A stretch of 5,010 nucleotides of DNA from an uncultured Kordia sp. Lineage in GTDB: Bacteria > Bacteroidota > Bacteroidia > Flavobacteriales > Flavobacteriaceae. Of the stretch, positions 1-5,010 are shown in pieces. Under the pieces are notes generated by a model that was given only the letters and a program-made list of their open reading frames with translations, had not been told where the DNA came from and searched no databases. How positions within the stretch are numbered: position 1 is the stretch's first letter; every line of letters begins with the position of its first letter. Location: NCBI GenBank assembly GCA_913054565.1, contig CAJXHW010000162.1:1-5010 (forward strand), in the 5' to 3' direction. Position numbers and translations under genes: made by a program.

Positions 1-1
1 A

Positions 2-110
2 AAATTGGTTTTACAAGAGCGCATGCAAGCGTACTATAAAACCAAATTGGACGCCATGGAAGGTAAGAAAGAAGGAGCTAAAGAGGCTAGAAAAAATATT
101 TTACCAGATT
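2..110 (+). other. SprA charged N-terminal linker segment
   Basis: Residues 1-36 begin KLVLQERMQAYYKTKLDAME and continue rich in Lys, Glu and Ala with few beta-branched residues, so a helix is likely. In SprA proteins this lies after the signal peptide and before the first strand-rich domain, on the periplasmic side. The ATG codons at 23 and 56 are internal methionines of this segment, not starts: coding continues upstream to the window edge and no signal peptide follows them. Confidence 0.6.
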
Positions 111-3100
111 TTTATGTGAATTCAAATTTCTTCGAATCAATTTTTGGAGGAAACACTATTGAAGTGATACCTCAAGGTTATGTGTCTATGGATATCGGGT
201 TTTTGTATTCAAAGCAAGATAACCCTGTATTGTCGCCACAAAATAAGTCTAATTTCACCTTTGATTTTGATCAGCAAATTAGTTTAAGTTTATTAGGAAA
301 AGTAGGTAAGCGTCTGCAGGTTACAGCAAACTATGATACAGAGTCAGTATTTGATTTTCAAAACCAAATTAAATTAGAATATACACCAACTGAAGATGAT
401 ATTATTAGAAAGATTGAAGTTGGTAATGTAAGTATGCCTTTAAATAGTAGTTTAATTACTGGAGCTCAAAGTTTATTTGGGGTAAAAACAGAATTACAGT
501 TTGGGAAAACAACAGTTACTGCTGTTTATTCAGAGCAAAAATCACAACGAAAAAGCGTGACTGCCCAAGGAGGAGGAACGCTTGAAGAGTTTGAGTTGTT
601 TGCTTTAGATTATGATGATAGTAGGCACTTTTTCTTAGCGCAATATTTTAGAGATAATTATGAAAATGCATTGATAAACTACCCGTTTATCAATTCTAAT
701 ATTCAAATTACTCGCTTAGAGGCTTGGTTAACAAACAGAAATAATACCACTAATAATGTTAGAAATATTGTAGCGATACAAGATTTAGGGGAATCTAACC
801 CTAATGCTATTGGTGAGCCAACATTACCAGTTACAGCATGTCCAAATGCTTATCCTGACAACAGTAATAATGGATTTAATCCTGAAACCATTGGATCGTC
901 TTCTATTCTGACATCTGCTATAAGAGATATTGCAAGTGTGCAAACTGGTTTTGGTACTTTTGCAACAACAGTAAAAGAAGGGATACATTATTCAAAATTA
1001 GAAAACGCAAGAAAATTAGTAGAAAATTCAGAGTATAATTACAATTCTCAATTAGGATATATCTCCTTAAACCAACGTTTAACAAATGATGAAGTTTTAG
1101 CGGTTGCCTTTCAATTTACAGTTGGAGGTCAAGTATATCAAGTTGGTGAATTTGCTACAGATGGTGTTGATGCAACTACTGTTGATGCTGATTCTGGAGC
1201 AATAACAAATCAGAACTTGGTGTTAAAAATGTTAAAGAGTAATTTAACAAACGTAGAGCAACCAGTCTGGGATCTGATGATGAAAAATGTATATGCCTTG
1301 GGAGCGTATCAATTAAGTCAGGAGTCGTTTAAATTAGATATTTTATATACAGACCCATCGCCAGTCAATTATATTAGTGAAGTGGCAGGAACGCCATTGC
1401 CTACAGATGTTGAACAAACAACCTTACTTCAGGTATTTGATTTAGATAAGTTAAATGCTAATAATGACCCACAACAAGGAGGGGATGGTTTTTTTGATTT
1501 TTTTCCAGGAATAACTGTAAACACACAAAACGGAAGTGTTTTCTTTACAAAGGTAGAGCCGTTTGGAGAATATTTGTATGATAAACTAGGAGGTGGTGGT
1601 AACTACGATTTGCCAGCAACCTATGATGATAATCAAGCAAAATACGTTTATAGAAGCTTGTACACATCAACAAAAACAGCTGCAATGGAGGATGCAGATA
1701 AAAATAAATTTCAATTAAAAGGACGCTACAAGTCTACCGGAGGTAATGGAATTTCAATAGGCGCTTTTAATGTGCCTAGAGGTTCAGTAACTGTTACAGC
1801 AGGAGGGCGCCTTTTAGTTGAAGGGATAGATTACACGGTTGATTATTCATTAGGTAGAGTGCAAATTTTAGACGAAGCATTAACGGCATCTAACACACCA
1901 ATAGATATATCTGTAGAAAACAATGCGGCTTTTGGTCAGCAATCAAAGCGTTTTGCGGGGTTAAATATTGAGCATAAGTTTAATGAAAACTTTCAAATTG
2001 GTGGAACATTTTTAAATTTAAAAGAACGTCCATTAACCCAAAAAGCGTCATTAGGTTATGAACCTATAAATAATACGATTGTAGGATTTAACGGGAATTA
2101 TTCAACGGAAGTGCCTTTTTTAACGCGTTTAGCTAATAAGTTGCCAAATATTGATACCGATATGCCTTCAAATATATCTGTGCGTGGAGAGTTCGCATAT
2201 CTCTTACCAGGATCTCCAAAACGAACAGAATTGAATGGTGAGGCTACAACTTATGTTGATGATTTTGAAGGCTCGCAAACAGCTATTGATGTTAGGTCAC
2301 CGTTATCATGGAAATTAGCGGCTATACCTAGAGGGTATGGTCAAAGCACTGATGTAAATACTCAAATATTTGACAATGCAATTGAAGAAGGTTTTAATAG
2401 AGCCAAGTTAGCTTGGTACGGAATTGATCCTATTTTTTATGGAAGCAATAAGCCATCAGGAATTTCAGATGATGATATTTCAACATTAGAAACAAGACGT
2501 GTTTTTATTACAGAAGTTATAAACCAAGATATAGCTACGGGACAAACTACCGTTTTAGGGACATTAGATTTAGCATATTACCCTGATGTGAAAGGGCCAT
2601 ATAATGCTCAGAGCCAATCTGGCTTTCAGGGGGTTAATCCAGATGAGAAATGGGCTGGGATTACCCGCCAACTAACAACAACAGATTTTGAGCGTTCAAA
2701 TGTTGAATTTATGGAGTTTTGGATTCAAGATCCATATTATGATAATGGACCATTACCATCAACAGGAGGAACTTTAAAAATTAACTTAGGGAGTATTTCT
2801 GAAGATGTTTTAAAAGATGGTAGGAAACTCTATGAAAACGGATTGCCAGATAACGGATCTACAGCTGCTAATGAAGTTAATACATCAATTTGGGGAAATA
2901 CACCAATAAACCAAGCACTAGTCTATGCCTTTGATACACAAGGTCAAGAACGTATTAATCAAGATGTAGGGTTAGACGGTTTGAATGATACAGATGAGGC
3001 ATCCAAATATGCAGACCCCGTAAACCCTAATGATCCTGCTGGAGATAATTACACGTATTATTTAAACACCACAGGGTCTATTTTAGAACGGTATTATAAT

Positions 3101-4983
3101 TATAACGGAACACAAGGTAATTCGCCAGTAGATGTTACGGATACCAATAGAGGGTCTACTACATTGCCGGATGTGGAAGATTTGAATCGAGATAATACAA
3201 TGAATACTATTGATAGTTATTATCAATATGATGTTGATATAACTCCTGGTTTAACTCAGGGAGACCCGTTTGTAAGAGATACAAAAACAAAAACAGTCAC
3301 ATTGCCAAACGGAACGTCAAAAGAAGTGAGATGGATTCAGTTTAGGGTGCCTTTAAGAGGGTCACATGCTCAGGCAATAAATGGTATAAATGATTTTAGA
3401 TCAATACGTTTCATGCGTATGTTTTTAACAGGCTTTTCTGAAGATGTTGTACTGCGTTTCGGAACATTAGATTTGGTTAGAGGAGATTGGAGAACATATA
3501 CTCAAACCTTAGATGGTGATACTGATAACTCTACAGATGCTACTGATTTTGAGTCTGGAGCTGTAAATAACCAACAAAACTCAGGCTATGTGCTACCTCC
3601 AGGAATAGAGCTTGAAGAATTGTATAATAATAATTCAGTATTACGTCAAAATGAACAATCGTTATTATTACGGGTTAAAGATTTAGAAGTTAAGGATTCA
3701 CGAGCGGTTTACAAAGGGATTAATATAGACATGTTGCAGTTTAAAAAAATGCGAATGTTTATGCATGCCGAAGAATATGATGCAGGTACTTTTGTTGCAG
3801 ATAGGGAATTGTCTTCTTTTATACGCATGGGGACAGATTTAGTGCAGAACTATTATCAAATAGAAATGCCATTAGTGCTATCTACAGGGTCTTCACCAAG
3901 AGATGTGTGGCCAGAAGAGAATGAATTAGATATAGAATTATCAATACTTAAAAGAATAAAAGCTGCAAGTTTAGCAACAGGAACGATAACAGATGTTAAA
4001 TACTATGATGTAGATGCTGATGGTAATTTTGTAGAGTATACAGCTGTTGATCTTGATGGTCTGCCAACTACAGAAATTGGTACGTCTACAAAGTATAGAA
4101 TAGCTATAAAAGGAAATCCGAGTTTAGGGAATATCAGAAATTTAATGCTCGGTGTGAAGAACAATACAAATCCTACGGCTTTAAATAACGTGTCTGGAGA
4201 GGTGTGGTTTAATGAATTGCGTTTGTCTGATATGGATAATAAAGGTGGGTGGGCTGCATTATTAAGCGCTGACGCAAATATAGCAGACTTTGCTAATGTT
4301 TCAGCTTCTGGTAGACGTAGCACAATTGGCTTTGGTAGTTTAGAGCAAGGGCCAAACGAGCGTAGTAGAGATGATGTAAAGCAATATGATGTTGTAACTA
4401 ATTTGAATATAGGGCAGTTATTACCGAAAAAATGGGGGATAAAAATTCCGTTTAATTATGGAGTTGGAGAGGAAGTGATTACACCTAAATACGATCCGTT
4501 ATATCAAGATTTAGAATTGGAGACTATTATTGAAGAAGATCCTGGTAATGAGGATTTTTATAGAAATAGAGCAGAAGATTATACTAAACGTAAAAGTATT
4601 AATTTTATAGGTGTAAGAAAGGAACGAACAGGAGAAGCTAAACCAAGGTTTTACGATGTAGAAAATTTTACAGCATCATACTCATATAATCAGGTAAACC
4701 ATCGCGATTTTGAAGTAGAAAATTATTTTGAACAAAATGTTCGAGCAGGCTTAACCTATGGTCACGGATTTCAACAAAAATCATTTGAACCACTAAAAAC
4801 AGCAAAGTTTACTAATAAGAGTAAGTATTATAAAATATTAAAAGATGTCAATTTTAATTTCTTGCCCTCAAATATTTCATTTAATACAAACTTTACAAGA
4901 CTGTATAACAAACAGAGGTTTAGAGATGTTGATTTGGTTGTGGGTAGTATACCGTTACCAGATTTTTACAAGCGTAATTTTAT
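2..4983 (+). CDS. sprA: T9SS outer-membrane translocon SprA (Sov family), partial at both ends
   Basis: SprA forms the outer-membrane channel of the type IX secretion system, exporting folded cargo such as gliding adhesins and hydrolases; the known structure is a very large 36-strand barrel whose lateral gate is capped by PorV and whose periplasmic mouth is closed by a plug protein. The frame is open throughout, about 1,660 codons. Recognisable family segments, by window residue number, are KNILPDFYVNSNFFESIFGG (about 33-52), VTANYDTESVFDFQNQIKLEY (about 108-128), DDFEGS (753-758), AWYGIDPIFYG (801-811), RWIQFRVPLR (1110-1119), GDWRTY (1161-1166), EVWFNELRLSD (1400-1410) and GGWAA. The signal peptide and roughly 100 N-terminal residues are missing, as are roughly 600-700 C-terminal residues. 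The frame formally continues to 5010, but those bases are sequencing adapter. There are no frameshifts or internal stops, so the gene looks intact. From memory, flavobacterial sprA often lies near ruvA and gcvH; neither is in the window. The family call is very secure; function in this organism is inferred. Confidence 0.96.
110..560 (+). other. First SprA N-terminal-type domain (beta-rich)
   Basis: Window residues about 37-186 form alternating hydrophobic and polar strands. Recognisable parts are the IPQGYVSMDIGF turn, QISLSLLGKVGKRLQVTANY, the DFQNQIKLEY strand, then IRKIEVGNVSMPLNSSLI, GAQSLFGVKTELQFG and TTVTAVYSEQKSQ. This matches the family's SprA N-terminal domain as I remember it (Pfam SprA_N, which I recall being reported twice per protein). 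It forms barrel-wall strands and neighbouring periplasmic parts. The boundaries are approximate because I could not run a profile search. Confidence 0.7.
560..960 (+). other. SprA region ending in a variable low-complexity stretch
   Basis: Window residues about 187-320. The first half is still SprA-like (EEFELFALDYDDSRHFFLAQ, then YENALINYPFINSNIQITRLE, then the AWLTNRNN motif). The second half, from about position 784, is rich in Asn, Pro, Thr, Ser and Gly (ESNPNAIGEPTLPVTACPN and NSNNGFNPETIGSSS). It holds the only cysteine I find in the whole frame (codon 839-841, residue 280). Such a stretch suggests a flexible loop, probably variable between species. I assign no separate function. Confidence 0.55.
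977..1120 (+). repeat. EGI-x-Y strand-turn-strand motif, copy 1 (protein-level repeat)
   Basis: Residues 326-373 read EGIHY, then a helix-like insertion (KLENARKLVEN), then EYNYNSQLGYISLNQRL and EVLAVAFQFT. The order is: EG-I-x-Y, a Tyr, LG-x-I-x-L, a Leu-ending turn, then a hydrophobic strand. The same order recurs in copy 2 at 1820-1924. The resemblance is in the protein only; the DNA copies are well diverged. Confidence 0.5.
1436..1516 (+). other. Acidic Asp/Asn/Gly loop, DGFFDFFPG motif
   Basis: The segment reads FDLDKLNANNDPQQGGDGFF followed by DFFPGITV. Regularly spaced Asp and Asn ending in a DG turn and an aromatic strand are common in SprA proteins and resemble calcium-binding loops of the thrombospondin type 3 or EF-hand-like class. 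Calcium binding is inferred from side-chain pattern only. The codons for GFFDFF contain runs of six and seven T (1490-1495 and 1498-1504); the frame is maintained across both. Confidence 0.45.
1820..1924 (+). repeat. EGI-x-Y strand-turn-strand motif, copy 2 (protein-level repeat)
   Basis: Residues 607-641 read EGIDYTVDYSLGRVQILDEA and then TASNTPIDISVENN. It aligns with copy 1 at EGI-x-Y, the following Tyr, LG-x-(I/V)-x-(I/L)-L and the closing strand, but lacks the roughly 12-residue insertion. A preceding strand (GSVTVTAGGRLLV) and the following NAAFGQQSKRFAG segment lead into further barrel-like strands (LNIEHKFNENFQIGGTFLNL). Confidence 0.5.
2240..2500 (+). other. SprA signature block: DDFEGS to WYGIDP
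   Basis: The block contains EATTYVDDFEGSQTAIDV, then SPLSWKLAAIPRG, then RAKLAWYGIDPIFYG. This is among the most diagnostic stretches of SprA/Sov proteins. It follows the SVRGEFAYLLPGSPK strand and precedes the repeated beta-rich modules, so it probably marks the passage from barrel strands into a large inserted domain. It is the main evidence, with the NELRLSD and GGWAA motifs, for naming the gene. Confidence 0.75.
2690..2809 (+). repeat. Degenerate beta-rich module, copy 1
   Basis: Residues 897-936 read ERSNVEFMEFWIQDP, then a Pro/Gly loop, then GGTLKINLGSISEDV. The pattern is a short Asn/Asp lead, a hydrophobic strand with Met/Phe (FMEFW), a loop, and a second strand ending in LG. Similar patterns occur at 3392-3499, 3728-3877 and 4112-4231. 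The similarity is weak and seen by eye only. Confidence 0.35.
2963..3010 (+). other. Acidic loop DVGLDGLNDTDE (putative calcium-binding type)
   Basis: Residues 988-1003 carry D-x-G-x-D-G-x-N-D-x-D-E, followed downstream by ADPVNPNDPAGDNY. The spacing of Asp and Asn around a DG turn resembles calcium-binding loops and is common at this place in SprA proteins. Metal binding is inferred. Confidence 0.45.
3170..3229 (+). other. Conserved SprA motif PDVEDLNRDNTMNT-IDSYYQY
   Basis: Residues 1057-1076 run DVEDLNRDNTMNTIDSYYQY. The D-x-N-x-D-x-x-x-N spacing recalls a dockerin-like calcium loop followed by a short helix and aromatic strand. The motif is typical of SprA. It lies just upstream of the RWIQFRVPLR strand. 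Calcium binding is inferred, not shown. Confidence 0.5.
3392..3499 (+). repeat. Degenerate beta-rich module, copy 2
   Basis: Residues 1131-1166 begin DFRSIRFMRMFLTGFSED and continue VVLRFGTLDLVRGDWRTY. FMRMF here matches KMRMF in copy 3 and is comparable with FMEFW in copy 1. The second strand (VVLRFGTLDLV) corresponds to LKINLGSI in copy 1. Confidence 0.4.
3728..3877 (+). repeat. Degenerate beta-rich module, copy 3
   Basis: Residues 1243-1292 begin DMLQFKKMRMFMHAEEYD and, after an acidic loop, continue with SSFIRMGTDLVQNYYQIEMPL. KKMRMFMHAE aligns with IRFMRMFLTG of copy 2, and FIRMGTDL with LRFGTLDL. This is the clearest pairing in the set. Confidence 0.4.
4007..4055 (+). other. DxDxDG loop (putative calcium-binding)
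   Basis: Residues 1336-1342 read DVDADGN, the canonical D-x-D-x-D-G start of an EF-hand-like loop, followed closely by a second VDLDG turn. It lies in a surface-like insertion between copies 3 and 4 of the repeated module. The full 12-residue loop with a terminal acidic ligand (Glu of FVEY, residue 1345) is plausible but not certain. Function is inferred from pattern. Confidence 0.4.
4112..4240 (+). repeat. Degenerate beta-rich module, copy 4, with NELRLSD signature
   Basis: The segment reads GNPSLGNIRNLMLGVKNNTN, a short loop, then SGEVWFNELRLSDMDN. The order (I-x-x-L-M-L-G-V, loop, G-x-V-W-x-N-E-L-R-L) resembles strands of galactose-binding-like beta-sandwiches such as those in carbohydrate-binding modules. 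The EVWFNELRLSD part is highly characteristic of SprA and ends the inserted domain before the barrel strands resume. Confidence 0.45.
4241..4983 (+). other. SprA barrel-wall region, truncated by contig end
   Basis: After GGWAALLSADANIADFANVS the protein shows alternating-polarity strands joined by long charged loops: VVTNLNIGQLLP, WGIKIPFNYGVG, SINFIGVRKE, VENFTASYSYNQVNHRDFEV, VRAGLTYGHGFQ, VNFNFLPSNISFNTNFTRLY. This is typical of outer-membrane beta-barrel strands; in SprA the barrel continues for several hundred more residues, which are missing here. The last credible residues are FYKRNF (codons ending 4981). Confidence 0.65.
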
Positions 4984-5010
4984 AGATCTGAAGAGCACAC
5001 GTCTGAACTC
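4984..5010 (+). other. Illumina TruSeq adapter remnant at contig end (artefact)
   Basis: These 27 bases match the start of the standard TruSeq read-1 adapter (AGATCGGAAGAGC followed by ACACGTCTGAACTC) with one mismatch, T instead of G at 4989; positions 4990-5010 match exactly. Translated in the sprA frame they give DLKSTRLN, a variant of DRKSTRLN, the adapter-derived peptide familiar at the ends of contaminated database proteins. SprA homologues continue after the YKRNF-like motif with an aromatic-rich strand (typically LFDWQY-like), not with this sequence. The A at 4984 may be genomic or the ligation A-tail, so the junction is uncertain by about one base. The mismatch is most simply a base-call or assembly error. 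Confidence 0.96.

Noticed and set aside
23..58. ATG at 23 or 56 as the true start of the gene
   Set aside because: The frame is open to the window edge upstream, neither ATG is followed by a signal peptide, and homologues have residues before this segment; both are internal methionines.
568..577. AGGAGGAGGA resembling a strong Shine-Dalgarno site
   Set aside because: It encodes Gly residues within the SprA frame, no suitable start follows in another long frame, and Bacteroidota make little use of Shine-Dalgarno pairing.
1487..1504. Possible frameshift at paired poly-T runs
   Set aside because: The frame gives the family-typical DGFFDFFPG and continues in SprA sequence on both sides, so no indel is present.
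4003..4323. Minus-strand open frame of 106 codons beginning MLRLPEAETLAKSAIF
   Set aside because: It lies wholly inside, and antisense to, the strongly conserved sprA region including the DxDxDG loop and NELRLSD signature. Its protein shows no recognisable family, and SprA coding on the plus strand fully explains the sequence.
1..4983. RNA genes, CRISPR arrays, insertion sequences, terminators, promoters or a novel system
   Set aside because: The whole stretch is continuous, conserved coding sequence; I saw no direct nucleotide repeats, terminal inverted repeats, hairpin-plus-T-run terminators or tRNA-like structure.
4984..4989. AGATCT as a BglII site or cloning junction
   Set aside because: The following 21 bases match the sequencing adapter exactly, so AGATCT is better explained as AGATCG with one error.

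Overview
The window is essentially one gene. A single uninterrupted plus-strand reading frame (codons starting at position 2, then every third base) runs from the first complete codon to the right end with no stop. It is truncated at both ends: there is no start codon context, signal peptide, stop codon or intergenic DNA. I recognise the product as SprA (Sov in Porphyromonas gingivalis), the giant outer-membrane translocon of the type IX secretion system (T9SS), which is also required for gliding motility in many Bacteroidota. About 1,660 genuine codons are present, roughly two thirds of a protein that is usually about 2,400 residues in flavobacteria.

The organism is most likely a member of the Flavobacteriaceae. 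SprA is confined to the Bacteroidota. The DNA is AT-rich (about mid-30s percent G+C by eye), codon choice favours TTA, AGA, AAA and AAT, and the N-terminal segment resembles flavobacterial SprA. The genus cannot be decided from this sequence.

Layout: 2-110 encodes a charged Lys/Glu-rich segment. From about 110 to 560 comes the first conserved strand-rich SprA N-terminal region, followed to about 960 by a less conserved part with a low-complexity Asn/Pro/Thr/Ser stretch. At 977-1120 and 1820-1924 lie two copies of a short EGI-x-Y strand-turn-strand motif. From about 2240 to 2500 come the SprA signatures DDFEGS and AWYGIDPIFYG. From about 2690 to 4240 there are up to four degenerate copies of a beta-rich module, interspersed with acidic Asp/Asn/Gly loops of calcium-binding type. 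From 4241 to 4983 the protein returns to alternating strands and long loops typical of the beta-barrel wall. No other gene on either strand is credible.

The last 27 bases (4984-5010) are not genomic. They match the Illumina TruSeq read-1 adapter at 26 of 27 positions, with the final 21 exact. The contig therefore ends in untrimmed adapter, and the apparent protein tail ending in DLKSTRLN is an artefact. I found no undescribed system here; the adapter artefact is the most consequential observation, followed by the internal repeat architecture of SprA.
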